Shown: positions 11,461-23,892, counted from the stretch's first letter. The stretch: DNA of 64,000 bases from Muscardinus avellanarius (GCA_963383645.1 OY726565.1:27676966-27740965); one strand, 5' to 3'. Translations and numbers: made by a program. The notes: a model not told the origin generated them from the sequence alone.

Positions 11461-12239
11461 TTCTCAAACAGTTGACATCAGAAATATTTTATTATGTATT
11501 GCCTTGGGTGAATTTTATTTTAGGAATCAATAAAAGGGTATCCAAGGTATTATAGAATTCCTTAAAGCCAATGTTTAAAACCCTAAAAGTCAGCCAATAC
11601 CCAGTGTTCTCAGGATTGATTGTAGAAAGAGACCCTCTGAAGGTCTTATCCTTATCACATGATACCAGATTATGGAGTCACTCAAAATATCAGAGTTTTC
11701 TAAAGAGTTTTTATTATGTTTCCCTTCCAATGACTCATACCACCCATTATTTTCAGGTTTGGGGGTTTGGGATATTGATTATATAACATGTCTCATCAAC
11801 CCAGGGCAGTTCTATGTGAAACTGAAAAAAGTCTTTCTTCCTCCACGTGTATCCAGCCAATGGTAGACTGCTCAGTTAATAGTTCCTCTAGTGTGTTTCC
11901 ACCTTAATTGACAGAGGAGTGCATCCAAAATGCTCTAAAACATATCTCAAGTTTTCTGTTTATATTCACAGGGAAGCTATGGTAAGAAAAGATAATAGAA
12001 TATAATGTCTGCATTAGACTAAGTAACCTTTCATAGATATAATTAAGAGTTTTTCTAAAAAGTTGTTGAATTGGATTAAAAGACTTTATAAACTTAAGGA
12101 TGATTCCCACAATATGGAATCAAGACTGAATACTTCAAAATAGTAAGCATCAGTAGAGATTTCAGGTTTTGAGTTTTTCAGTTCTGCATGTACCTTTCAG
12201 TTTAAATTTACTAAGTATTGGCTTAAATATTCTTCAAAG

Positions 12240-12422
12240 GAAGCCAGGTGTGGTGGTGTACCCTAGTAATCCCAGTACCACATCAGCTACTCAGTGAGGG
12301 CTTTTGCAACTTAAAGAGATCTTGCTTCAAAGTAAAGAATTGAAAAATAGAGCTGGGGGTGTAGCTTGGAGGTAGAATGGCCCTGGGTTCCATCCCCAGT
12401 ACCAAACAAACAAACAAATAAA
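12240..12422 (+). mobile_element. B1-dID SINE, older subfamily
   Basis: Bounded by ATTCTTCAAAG at 12229-12239 and 12423-12433. The left half has lost the middle of B1 (agtaccacatcagctactca), and the right half ends ccatccccagtaccaaac with an (AAAC)n tail. Confidence 0.87.
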
Positions 12423-12620
12423 ATTCTTCAAAGAATTGTTTCAACCAAATACAAAAGATGCACAGTATATGTTAGTTAGATAGGCCGTAACTGGTAGAAA
12501 AAATAAACATATAGTAGAAGCTATAAAGCATTATATTGTTTTTGACTGCTCTGTTTATTTTTATATCCAAAGAAGCTATTCACCCCAAAAAGTAGCTGAA
12601 TTTTCATGGAATAGCTTAAC

Positions 12621-12842
12621 TTTTTTTTTTTGTGTGTGTGTGTGGGGGGGCATTGGATATGGAACCCAGGGGCATTCTACCTCTGAGCTACACTCTCAGC
12701 CCAGTTTTTATTCTTTATTTTGAAACAGGGTCTCACTAAGCTTCGGAGTGTCCTAAGTAGCTGAGGCTGACCCTGAACCTGCGGTCATCCTGTCTCAGCC
12801 TCCTAAGTAATGGGATTACAAGCTTGTGACACCACACTCAGC
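12621..12842 (-). mobile_element. B1-dID SINE, older subfamily, full dimer
   Basis: The reverse complement starts at the B1 end (gtgacaccacactcagct on the + strand) and ends at the right half and poly-T. The linker tctcactaagcttcgg and the long left half mark the older subfamily. Confidence 0.85.
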
Positions 12843-13244
12843 TTCTTTTATTTCATCTTAATCATTTACCTTTTTAATTTAAGGCAGACAAATTTTAGAG
12901 GTTTTATATAAAATCATGCTTTAAAAACAAATGTGAGCATAATTCTACAATTGTTCTTAGATATATTACTTTATTTTTAAATGTTTTTTTAAAACATTTT
13001 ATTATATTACTTTAGATGCTTTGTCAAACCAACAAGTTTTCAATAACACTTATTCGTGACATATGTTCTCCCACTTTACCAAATATGTTTTTCTATGCTT
13101 AAGTGAATTTCAGCAAACAAACCCACAGAGAAAATTTGATGAAAAGTTTTTGTCCTTTTGTATCATAATGTTAGGAGAAATATTATTATTATTAGCAAAA
13201 GCAAGTAACATTTTTTATAATCAGCAATGTATGGAAGAATTTTT

Positions 13245-13440
13245 TTTTTTTTTTTGGTGGTACTTAAAATTAAACCAGGGGCATTCTACCTCCAAGCTAC
13301 ACTCCCAGCCTTTTTATTCTTTATTTTTGAAACAGAGTTATAATGGCCTCACACTAAGTAGCTAAGGCTGGTCACAAACCTGCAATCCTCCTGTCTCAGC
13401 ATCCCGAGTACTGGGATTACAAGCATACGCCACCACACTT
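13245..13440 (-). mobile_element. B1-dID SINE, older subfamily
   Basis: GGAAGAATTTTT flanks it at 13233-13244 and 13441-13452. The left and right halves are in reverse complement, with poly-T at the left edge. Confidence 0.87.
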
Positions 13441-14411
13441 GGAAGAATTTTTAAGATGTTATATTCCATGGGCACATAGAAATCTTGCAAATTTAGTTTA
13501 CTAAAATTTGGCACTTAATGACAATAGGCATAATAACCAGTAAGTATATACTGAAGAAAACATTCTTATATTTATTTGGGGATTTTAAAACTGTAGGCTA
13601 AAATTTTTAATAATTTAAATTTTATAGAGAACAAATGTAAGTGTTGATATTTTCTGGGAAACTTTATAGTTATATTTGTTTTTTTTAATTGGTGCATTGT
13701 AATCTTAATACATCTTAATGGGATAAAAGACTTGTGGAGACATACATGCACACATCAAACAATTAGCCCTTACCTGATCCCCACTCCATTCCCTCCCCAT
13801 CCCTCCTTCCCATGCATGGCTTAGTGATTGACTTTGATATGTTTGTTTAAGTACTGTATATGCTTTAGAGAGCTTCCCTCTTCCCCCCTCCCATGACCTC
13901 AGTTAGGTCTTCTTATTTGCTCCTCTATAGGATCTAGAGTTTCTCCCTAGCTTTCACATATTAGGGAAAGCATCTGATTTCTCATGTTTTTGTGATTGAC
14001 TAAAATGTTCTCCAGTTCCAATAATATCCCTGTAAATGATGTAATTGTGTTTTTCTTTAAGGCTCAGTAAAATTCCATTGTGTACATATCCCATAGTTTT
14101 GTGATCCATTCATCTGTTGATGGACATCTTGGCTGGTTCCATAGTTTGGCAATGGTAAATTGTACATGCATTACTTTGGTAATATGCATAGATACACATG
14201 CATTACTTTGGTAGTTTGGTTTCCTTTTTGGGGGGTAGATACCCAGAAGTGTATTGCTAGATGACTTGGTAAGTTCATTCTCATTCTTCTGAGGATTCTC
14301 CATACTGTTTCCCAAAGTGGTTGCACTAATTTCCAATCCCACCAACAGTGTTTTAGAATTCATACTTCTCCACATCTTCACCAGCATTTGTTGTTGCTTG
14401 TGTTTGGGGTT

Positions 14412-15452
14412 TTTTATTTTTTTAATTTATTGTTTTATTTTTATGTGGAAGATATTGAAAATGGCATACATTCAGACTGTGCTTAATGCTCTCTTCCCTC
14501 CTGCTTCCCCTTTCCCTTCCTCCCAACAATGAGTGTCCAGGTTAACCTTGCTATATTCATACTTTTACACATATTTGAATGTAGCCCCTCCATTAACCAA
14601 CCTCAGCCTTCTTCCTCTCCTATCCTGCCATTCTAGCTTTGCTAAGGTCCCCTCCTCCCCCGCATTATCTGGAGTCCTTCTGGTATCCCCAGTGCTCCCT
14701 AGTTTGGGCATATTAGAGAAAACATACGTTCCTTCTCTTTTTGTGCTTGGCTGATCTCACTTAACATAATGTTCTCCAGATCTTTCCATCTTCTTGTGAA
14801 TGACATGATTTTGTTCTTCTTTATTGCTGAGTAGCATTCTATTGTGTGTATTTCTCATAATTTTACAATTCATTCATCTGTGGAAACCACCAAGAACCTA
14901 AAGAGAAAGCATACAGAATGGAAGAAGATCTTTACCAGCCATCACTTTGATAAAGGGCTAATACCCAGAATATACAAAGAGCTTAAAAGACTCTATACTA
15001 GCAAAACAAATAACCCAATTAAGAAATAGGCAACTGAACTGAATAGACACTTCACAAAAGAAGAGATACAAATGGACAAAAAAATACATGAAAATATGTT
15101 CAACATCATTAGCCATCGGGGAGATGCAAATCCAAACTACGCTGAGATTCCATCTAACCCCAATTAGAGTGGCAAGCATAAAGAAATCAAATAACAACAA
15201 ATGCTGGCAAAGATGTAGGAAAAGAGGAACTCTTTCACACTGTTGGTGGGAGTGCAAACTAGTTCAGCCGCTATGGAAATTAGTATGGAGATTCCATAGA
15301 AAACTGGGAATCGATTCACCATATGATCTGGATATACCACTCCTGGGTATCTTTCCAAAGGGATTGAAATCAGAGAACTAAGTAACATATGCATACCCAT
15401 GTTCATAGCAGCACAATTTGTAATAGCCAAAATATGGAACCAACCTAGGTTA
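14412..15452 (-). mobile_element. nested twin-primed (5'-inverted) L1 inside L1A
   Basis: 14412-14877 is an L1 3'UTR and ORF2 tail in minus orientation, beginning with a T-rich tract. At about 14878 it switches abruptly to ORF2 sequence on the + strand (frame giving [20 protein letters not shown] and [15 protein letters not shown], the C-terminal cysteine region). This is the twin-priming layout. Near-identical flanks (TTGCTTGTGTTT before, TTATTTGTGTTT after) fit a target duplication, and L1A resumes exactly where it left off. Its 3'UTR resembles that of L1D (44640), not that of L1A or L1B, so it belongs to another L1 lineage. Confidence 0.88.
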
Positions 15453-17474
15453 TTTGTGTTTTAAATGATTCCCATTCTAGTTGGAGTTAGGTAAAACCTC
15501 AGGGTAGTTTTGATTTGCATCTCTCTGATTGCCAATGATGTCGAGCATTTTTAAACACTTATTGGCCATTTGAATTTCATCTTTTATGAAGTGTCTTTAA
15601 TTCACTTGCCAATTTTTATTGAATTATTTGTTTTCTTAGTGCTGGGTTTCTTGAGTTTTCTGTATATTCTAGATATCAGTCCTCTATCAGAGGAGTAGGT
15701 GGCAAAAATCTTCTCCCATTCTTTTGGCTTTTGGTTGATGTTCTTGACAGTTTCCTTTGCTGTACAGAAGCTCTTCAGTTTCATGCAGTCCCACGTATTG
15801 ATTCACCTTTTAGTTTCCTGGGCCTTTCAGATCTTTTTGAGAAAGTTTTATCTGTTGCAGTGTTGGACCTATACCCTCTTTAAGGAGCCTCAAGGCGTAT
15901 GGTCTAATTTCCAAGTCTTTGATCTATCTTGAATTGACTCTTGTGCAGGGTAAGAAAGTGGGATTTCCATTTTTCTGCATATGGTTAACCAGTTTTGCCA
16001 ACACCATTTGTTGAACAGGCTATCTTTTTTCCAGTGTATGTTTTTGGCCAAAAATCAATTGGCTGTGAGTGGATTTGTTTCTGATTCTTCTATTCTGTTC
16101 CATTGATCTATGATTCTGTTTTTGTGCCGGTACCATGCTGTTTTTATTACAATAGCTGTGTAGTATAGTTTAAAGTCAGGTATTGTGATTCCTCCTGCAT
16201 GGTTTTTGTTGCTGAGAACTACTTTGGCTATTCTGGATTTTTTGTTGTTCCAAGTGAATTTAAGGACTGATTTTTCTATGTCTGTGAGGAATGATCTTGG
16301 TAATTTAATGGGCATTGCGTTGAGTCTGTAGATCACTTTTGGAAATATGGCCATTTTCATATTTATTCTGCTTATCCATGAACATGGAAGATCTTTCTAT
16401 CTTCTAAGATCTTCTTCAGATCTTCAGATTGATTTCTTTTTTCAATGTTTCATAATTTCTTTGTAGAGGTCTTTTACCTCCTTGGTTAAGTTTATTCCTA
16501 AATACTTTATTTTTTGTGGGAAATCCTGAGTGGAAGTGTTTTCTGAATTTCTTTTTCAGTGGATTTATTGTTGGTGTACAGAAAAGCTTCTGATTTTTTA
16601 AGATTGATTTTGTATCCAGACACTTTGCTGAATTTATTGATCAGTTATATAAGCCTTTTGGTTGAGTTTGTTGGGTCTTCTAGATATAGTATCATGTCAT
16701 CTGCAATAGTGAAAGTTTGAGTTCTTCTTTTCCTATTTGTACTCCTTTAATTTCCTTTTCTTGCCTTATTACTCTGGCCTGAGTTTCGAGTACTGTATTG
16801 AAGAGAAGTGGTGATAATGGACATCCTTGTCTTGTTCCTATTTTTAGGGAGAATTATCTAAGTTTTTCCCCATTTAATATCGTGTTGGCTGTGGGCTTAT
16901 TGTAGATTGCCTTTATGATGTTGAGGTATATTCCTTCTATTATGATTCTCTGCAGTGCTTTTAGCATAAATGGCTGTTGGATTGTATCAAATGCTTTTTC
17001 AGCATCTATTAAAATGATCATGTGATTTTTGTCTTTGGTTCTGTTTATATTATGAATAACATGGATTGATTTTCATATATTGAAGTAGCCTTGTATCCCT
17101 GTGATGAACTCTACCTGGTCATGGTATATGCCTACCTAGTCATGGTGTATGATTTTCTTGATGTGGTTTTGAATGCATCTTGTTAGTATTTTGTTTAGCA
17201 GTTTTGAATCCAAGTTTATCAAAGAAAAAGACCTGTAGTCTTTATTTGGTTTTGATGTTAATGTGATGTTGGCTTCATAGAATGTATTTGGGAGAGTCCT
17301 GTTTTTCTCTTTCACAAAATAGATCGAGGAGTGTTGGGATTAGATCTTCTATAAAGGTTCTATAAAATTCACTTGGGAAATCACCTGGTCCTGGGCTTTT
17401 CTTTGATGGTAGGGTCTTTATTGATGTTCCAATATCTTTGATTGCTAATTGGATGGTTTAAATTTTTTATATCT

Positions 17475-17672
17475 GCCAGGCATGGTGGCGCACACTTGTA
17501 ATCCCCGGGCTTGGGAGGCTGAGAGAGGAGGATTGCGCAGATTCGAAGCCAACCTCAGCTGGCTTAAGAGACCCTGTTTCCAAATAAAAAAATATAAAAT
17601 AGGTCTGGGAGTGTAGCCTGGAGGTAGAAGGCCCCTGGGTTCCATCCTCAGTACCACCAAATAAAAAAAAAA
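17475..17672 (+). mobile_element. B1-dID SINE, young subfamily, inside L1A
   Basis: The site is intact in L1B (27944-27960), which proves the insertion. It carries the shortened left half (cctcagctggcttaagagac) and the right half gtctgggagtgtagcctgg. The flanks are AT-rich duplicates of AAATTTTTTATATCT with small differences. Confidence 0.87.
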
Positions 17673-19058
17673 ATTTTTTTTAATTTCTAAATCTTCTTGA
17701 ATCAGTTTAGGAAAGTTGTATTTATTCCGATAGATGTCAATTTCCTGCAGATTTTTCATTTTGTTGCAGTATAGTTTTTCAAAGTAGACTCTGATAACCC
17801 TCTGTATTTCTACACTGTCAGTAGTGATATCTCCTTTTTCATCTCTTATCTTTCCAATTTGGGTTGATTCTGTTTTTTAGTTAGGTTTGCTAGTGGTTTG
17901 TCTATCTTGTTAGTTTTTACAAAAAAACAGCTTTTGGTTTTGTTGATTTTCTGTGTTTTTTTTATTCTCTACTTTGTTGATTTCTGCTCTGATTTTAATA
18001 ATTTCCTATCTCCTACTGGCTTTGGGGTTACATTGTTCTGTTTTTCAAGGGCTTTGAGGTATATTATTAGGTTGTTTATTTGATGCTTTTCTTTTTTTCT
18101 TATGTGAGCACTCAGTGCTATAAATTTTCCTCTTAATACTGCCTTCAAAGTGTCCCAGAGATTTTGATATGTTGTATCTCTATTTTCGTTTGTTTCTAGA
18201 AATTTCTTGATTTCACCCCTTACTTCTTCTATGACCCATTCTTCATTTAGAAGTGTGGCATTCAGTTTCCACATTTTTATGTGGTTTCTCTGTTCTTCTT
18301 ACAGTTGATTTCTAATTTAATTCCATTATGGTCTGAAAAGACACAGGGAAGTACGTCACATTTTTTTAATTTTCTAGTGCTCACTTTGTTGCCGAATATG
18401 TGATCTGTTTTGGAGAAGGTTTCATGAGCCGCTGAGAAAAATGTGAACTCTGCTGTAGTTGGGTGAAATATTCTATATGTGTCTAACAGGTCCATTTGAT
18501 TAATGGCATTCTTTAGGTGTGAGGCATCTCTACTGACCTTAGTCTAGAAGATTGGTGTAATGGTGTGAGAGGGGTGATGAAGTCTCCCAGTATTATTGTA
18601 TTGGGATTTATGTGTGACTTAGTGTCACAAAGAGTTTGTTTTATGAAAGTAGCTGCACTTATGTTTGGGGCATAAATGTTGATTATCATTATTTCCTCTT
18701 GCTGGATTGTTCCTTTTACCAGTAAAAAATTACCTTCTTTGTCTCTTCTAATAAGCGTGGCCTTGATCTAACTTGTCTGATATCATAGTTGCTACTCTTG
18801 CTTGTCTTTGAGTTCCACTGACATGGATTACCTTGCTCCAGACCTTTACCTTAAGTTTCTTACTATCTTTACTTGTAAGGTGTGTTTCTTGCAAGCAGTA
18901 GATAGATGAGTTCTGGTTTTTAATCCATTTTGCCACTTTATGTCTTTTTATTGGGAATTGAGGCCATTTACATTCAGTGTGATTATTGAGAGATGATTTT
19001 TAATTCCTAACATGTTGAGATTGTACTTCTGTTTGAAATATTGTTTGTTCTTCTTTGC

Positions 19059-20000
19059 TCAGTTGTCTGCTGGATGGAAATTTTTGTTTCTCTCGTTGTG
19101 GCATGTATTACTTATTTCTGCTTTGTAGTTAATCTCTTTGAGTATTTTCTCTAGTTCTGATTTTGATGACATAAATTTCTCCCGTTTCTGATTGTTGTGG
19201 AAGATTTTTATTTTCCCATCTAATTTGAGGATATTTTTGCTGGCTAGGAAATTTTTGGCTGCAAGTTGTTTTCTTTCAGAGTTTGGAATATGTTACTCCT
19301 GGTCCTTTTGGCTTTCATAACTTGGTTTGAGAAGCTTGGAGTGATTCTAATTGGTTTGCCTTTGAATGTCACTTGGCCTTTTGATTTTATTGCCTTTAAG
19401 ATTCTCTCCTTGGCTTCTACATTGGTCATTTTGACTATTATGTGGCATGGAGAACCTTTTCTCTGATCTTGTCTAAAGGGGGTTCTATAAGTTTTCAGTA
19501 CTTGTGTATCGACCTCTTGCTCTATATTTTGAAATTTTTCTGCTGTTACTTCTTTGAAAAGATTTGTTTATCCCTTTGGTTTAACCTTCTTTTCCTTCCT
19601 CTATGCCAATTATTCCTAGGTTAGCTCTTTAAGATGGACCCATATTTCTTCTATGTCCAATTCCTGCTGTTGAATTGTTTTTTTCTAAGTATAAACTATG
19701 CATTCATTTTTGGAGTTAGGAGCTAGATTCTATTCTCCATGTGGTCTAATCGATTTTTTAAAGTTTGAATTGATGCCTTTACTTCAGTGATTGCATCCTT
19801 TATTTCAGGCTCTCTCTAAATATTTCTTGGAAGTCCTGTATTATTTCTACAGTTACATTCCTGATTTGACCTTCTGGAAATCTCTGCAATTCTATGTTAT
19901 CAGGTTCTGTTATTGTGGGGTTGCAGAAGCTCATTGCTCCCTTGTTGTTCCTCCTTCTCCTGATTTCAGAACTTTTTTTCTGTCACTTATGATAGATTCC
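19059..20000 (-). pseudogene. L1A ORF1 remnant (RNA-binding chaperone)
   Basis: The region is homologous to ORF1 of L1B. A readable piece at 19244-19429 gives MTNVEAKERILKAIKSKGQV and a downstream part ending in NIFQTLKENN, the RNA-recognition and C-terminal region of L1 ORF1p. The rest is shifted or stopped. Similarity to L1B fades near 20000, close to where the ORF1 start would lie, after which an unassigned block begins. Confidence 0.75.
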
Positions 20001-20049
20001 TCTGTCTCTATGTGTCAGCTGGTATATTCAAGGGCAAGTTGTATTGTAT

Positions 20050-20858
20050 TTAACAGTGAACGTTGAGTAAGGAGGTAAGTGAAGGAGTAAATGAAGAATA
20101 GCGTAAGGTCTCAGATAGGGTCTAATAGAATAAGAGTATGAGTTTGGTAAGGTAGTATATACTAGAGATTAGAGATAGTAAAAATGTAGTAGTATTCTAG
20201 TAACCAATGTAGAGTTTCTGGTATAGTGATATGAAGTGGATTTAATACAAGACAAGGGAGATAGAAAAAGAAGAATAAAGGTAGAAAAGGGATAGAAGAG
20301 AGTAGGTATGTACAAGGAAAGAAGCTTGGGAGAGGGTTTGGTAAGAGGGTTAAACAACAACTACAAAAGGCAGGAATACACACTTGCATACACAAAAAAG
20401 AACAAAAAACCAAAACAACCCCAAGAACAAATTAATGCAACTCTACAAATAAATGACTATTCAGCAGATAGATCCTCTGCAGTCTCTCTCTGTGCAGATA
20501 CAGAGTGCCACCAGCAGCTTTCCCACTGTGAGTCTGGTTCTCTGAGATTTCTCAATCTATGTAGATGTTCGGTATGATTGTCTCTGGATTTTAGTATTAA
20601 GCCCAGTTCAGCCTCCACGCTTTCTACAGATTTAGAGTCTGTTTCTCTCTGATTCTGTTGGTGGTGTATACCTCTGAGACCAAATTCAATGTAGGAGTCT
20701 GTCCTCCTCAGCTAAGGCTGAGCTAGTTTGACTTCTCCCCATTAGCCACGATTGGGAGGTCTATGGTGATCCCAGAGATTCTACTAGTTGGGTTTATTGT
20801 TAAGTGTAGGTCTTTCCCTACACTTTCCACTAATCAGAGTTTGAGTCTGAGCCAGCAA
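20050..20858. other. unassigned block between the L1A inverted repeat and ORF1
   Basis: No counterpart exists at the matching place in L1B, where the 5'UTR passes directly into ORF1. On the + strand the left part is purine-rich (gtaagg, agagat and tagaag repeats) and the right part is mixed, with no long open frame. It may be an alternative 5'UTR segment of an older L1 lineage or an independent insertion; I cannot tell which. Confidence 0.5.
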
Positions 20859-21417
20859 CCTATTAGTGTTGCAGTCACATGACAGTGCCATCTTGTCAGC
20901 AGTGGCTGAGCTCACCATGCCCACCAGAGATCAAGACCAGCACACACCAAAATCACAAATGAAACTGCAGTGCCCGCAGGAGAACTCCCAGTTCTGAACC
21001 AGGGACTCGCACAGCTTCTGTGTTCAACAGCAGACACCACCCCCACCTTCTCCAGGTTGTATTGCAAAGTCTCAGACTCAGGGAGTTTACTGGGGTTGTG
21101 TGGCTGGGTGTGCTTGGCTGGGTGTTTTCCCACGAGAACCGACACTTCAATTTCAGTGTTATTGAGCACTGTTCTGGATCTCTGGAGGGTGATTTCTGCC
21201 ACCACTACTCCTTTACTGCATTGATTGCAAAATCTCAGACTCAGGAAGTTTATCGCAGCTGTGTGAGTCCCTGAGGGTGCAAAGCTGGGAGTTCTCCTGC
21301 GGGGACTGTAGTTTCACTTATGATTTTGGTGTGTGCTGGTCTTGATCTCTGGTGGGCATGGTGAGCTTAGCCACTGCTGGCAAGATGGCACTGCCATGCG
21401 ACTGCAACACTAACAGG
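20859..21417. repeat. 138-bp inverted repeat in the L1A 5' region
   Basis: The arm at 20859-20996 is nearly the exact reverse complement of the arm at 21281-21417, with about a dozen mismatches. The spacer is about 284 bp. The right arm matches the equivalent position of the L1B 5'UTR (around 30610-30720), so it is the native copy and the left arm is an inverted duplicate. Both arms contain an AAGATGGCACTG-type YY1-like motif. RNA through this region could form a long hairpin. Confidence 0.85.
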
Positions 21418-21914
21418 TTTCTTTTCTGGTGTTGAGCTCAGCTCTGGACTCCTCGAGGGTGTGGTGAGCTCAGCTGTTGGAAGTTGTAGCTGGTCTTTGT
21501 GCAGGAAAAACTGACAAATTACAGTTGACTGATCTGCAGCTGTTTTCTTCAGGTCCTTGTTTTCCTTTACATCTCTGTTTTCTGGTGCTGTGAGGCAAGA
21601 TGGCACCAGCACAGCGCCCATTGCCACAAGACAGGCAGGGTTTTTTATCTGCTCTCTGGTTGGTCTTCTAGTCTTCTTTTTCTCTGTCCCTTGTAATTAT
21701 CATTTTTATTCCTCTACTGATAGTATTTTCTGGCTTTGTAGAGCACTGTTTTTGAGGCATTGGAGATGGAGTGTCAGCAGGGCTCATAAGCACTTCTTCT
21801 CTTGGTGGCCATCTTCCCGGAAGTCTATATTTATATTTAATAAGTGTTACAAAAATAATTTCAAATGTTCTTATTTCACAACAGCTCAATTTGGTAAATA
21901 AATATAAAATAATA

Positions 21915-22881
21915 TTTATTTTTTCCTTTTTTCTGTTTATTGTTGCATTGCTATCATACATCTTAATGAAGTACAAGATGGTAGAGGCATACATGCACAT
22001 CACTCATTTAGCCCTTCTCCAATTCCTACCCCATTCACTCTCCCTCCTGCCTTCTCATGTTTGGTTTAGCGATTGGCCTTGATATGTTTGTGAATATACA
22101 TCATGTGCATTAGGGAATTTCCCTCTTCCCTCCTTCCATTTCTTTGTTAGGTCACCTTATTTGCTCATCTATAATTTCTCCTTTTTCATATAGAGTTACT
22201 CCTGTGATCCTTTTTCTCCCTAGCTTCCACATATTAGGGAGAACATCTGATTTTTTTACTTTTGTGACTGACTAATTTCACTTAGCATAATGTTCTCCAG
22301 TTCCATCCATTTCCCTGTAAATAACATAATTTTGTTCTTCTTTGTGGCTGAGTAAAATTCCATTGTGTACATATCCCATAGTTTTGTAATCCATTCATCT
22401 GTTCATAGATATCTTGGCTGGTTCCATAGTTTGGCAATTGTGAATTGTGTGGCTATAAATTTTATATGGAGAAAGAAAAGACCCGGAATACCCAAAGCAA
22501 TTATCAGCAATAAGAACCACATGCAATAGGCATCACAATCCCTGACTTCAAATAATACTACAGAGCAATAGTAGGTAAAACAACATGATATTGGCACAAC
22601 AACAGGCATACAGACCAATGGAACAGACTAGAAGATTCAGAATCAAACCCATAAACTTACAATTGATCTATGACAAAGGGGCCAAACTGATGCTGGAGAA
22701 AAGGCAGGCTTTTCAACAAATAGTGCCGGGAGAACTGGCTATACATTTGTAGAAAGATGCAACTAAATCCTTACCTCTCACCATGCACAGGGAATCAACT
22801 TGAGATGGATCAAAGACTTGGAAATTAGACCAAAGACTGTGAAGCTATTAGAGGAGGACATAGGCTCAACATTTCAATATT
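21915..22881 (-). mobile_element. L1C: twin-primed, 5'-truncated L1
   Basis: 21915-22450 is L1 3'UTR and the ORF2 end on the minus strand. From about 22455 to 22881 the sequence becomes ORF2 on the + strand, matching the segment upstream of the ORF2 tail (minus-strand equivalent near 26390-26700 in L1B). The opposed halves indicate twin priming. AATATTTA is present at both ends (near 21912 and 22876), a possible short target duplication. A monomeric B1 inserted directly after it. Confidence 0.8.
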
Positions 22882-22900
22882 TAAAAATAATCTTAAGATA

Positions 22901-23013
22901 GCCAGGCATGGTGACACACTTGTAATCCCAGCATTCGGGAGGCAGAGACTGGAGGATCACAATTTGCAGACAGCCTCATCAGTGAGACTCTGTTTCAAAA
23001 AAATAAAAAAGAC
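22901..23013 (+). mobile_element. monomeric B1 SINE
   Basis: It is flanked by the exact 19-bp duplication TAAAAATAATCTTAAGATA (22882-22900 and 23014-23032). It ends tgtttcaaaaaaataaaaaa with no ID right half, so it inserted as a B1 monomer or truncated transcript, unlike most SINEs here. Confidence 0.88.
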
Positions 23014-23089
23014 TAAAAATAATCTTAAGATATTTCATCACTATATATGGAATGAACTTAACTGTAGAATTACTTTCTGTTGGGCCTCT

Positions 23090-23215
23090 TACATGTGTGT
23101 GTCACTGAGCTAAGCCCCAAGACCCCTTTTTAAAAATTTTAGGGTCTTGTTAATTAGTTTCCTAGGCTCAGTAGCTGAAGTTGCAGGAGCACACCGGCAT
23201 ATCCAGATATCATTT
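23090..23215 (-). mobile_element. degenerate B1-dID fragment
   Basis: The + strand shows tcactgagctaagcccc (right half) and gggtcttgttaattagttt through gcaggagcacaccggcat (left half) in reverse complement. Diverged, no clear duplication. Confidence 0.5.
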
Positions 23216-23892
23216 TCTCTTCAATAGGTCAGAAAAATAAATGAAACTTTCATGTGCTTCCAATTATTTTGCCTATTTATATCAAAAGTACTCAAGTGCA
23301 TATAAGAGGAATTATTATTTTACTTTACTTTAGTTATCCAGACTTAATTTTTTCATACCTGCCAACTAGACTATGGAAAACAAAAACTTAGTAAGATCTA
23401 TAAAATTACTAAAAAGAAAGAGAGGTTAATATCATGGAAATTAGGTGACAAGGAAAGAATAAATCTGACAAAAGTAAAGATATTTTATATTGAATATCTA
23501 TAAGAATATGATTTATTGAACATATAATTTCTCTTTCAGAGAATCTTTTTAATATTTCACATTTGATAAGCTATTACCACTTCAAAGAGATGAAAAATAT
23601 CATATTTGCCATTTAAAGACTCTACTTTTATGTAAATATATTCATGAATCTCTATTCCATAATCACTACTATACTATTCAACTAAATCAGTCATTATGTC
23701 ACATATGTAAATTATTACATGATGTCATATAACAAATTATTTCTCAAGCAATAAATATAAGTAAGACAATAGTCTTGTTAATAGACTAAATACAAATTAC
23801 CAGTATCTTGGAATGAGAAAAGACAATAAAACAAATTATTAAGATATTTACATGATATTATGAACAGTGGGCAACTTTATGGCAATAATTTT

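Larger units (their letters stand above)
13947..19013 (-). pseudogene. L1A ORF2 remnant (endonuclease/reverse transcriptase)
   Basis: The start codon (CAT on the + strand at 19011-19013) and the stop near 13947 match the ORF2 limits of L1B. Open pieces include an endonuclease part with [10 protein letters not shown] (18748-18936), a part with [20 protein letters not shown] (18277-18495), the inter-domain region (17969-18274) and the thumb-like part [18 protein letters not shown] (16055-16360). It is broken by many stops and frameshifts, by the nested L1 at 14412-15452 and by a SINE at 17475-17672. It cannot encode an active protein. Confidence 0.85.
13678..21826 (-). mobile_element. L1A: old, near full-length antisense LINE-1, interrupted
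   Basis: On the minus strand it runs from a 5' end with the motif CTTCCGGGAAGATGG (just below 21826) through a 5' region, ORF1 and ORF2 remnants to a 3'UTR ending in an A-tract, seen as the T run near 13680. It aligns by eye along most of its length to L1B at 25195-31571, but carries many stops and indels. It is split by a nested twin-primed L1 (14412-15452) and a B1-dID SINE (17475-17672). AAGATGGC at the 5' end fits the YY1-type motif found at L1 starts. Unlike L1B, its 5' region contains a long inverted repeat and an unassigned block of about 0.8 kb (20050-20858). Clear flanking duplications were not resolved. Confidence 0.88.

Noticed and set aside
20912..21274. Overlapping open frames of 84-97 codons on both strands
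   Set aside because: They lie in the L1A 5' region, largely inside the inverted repeat, and match no protein that I know.
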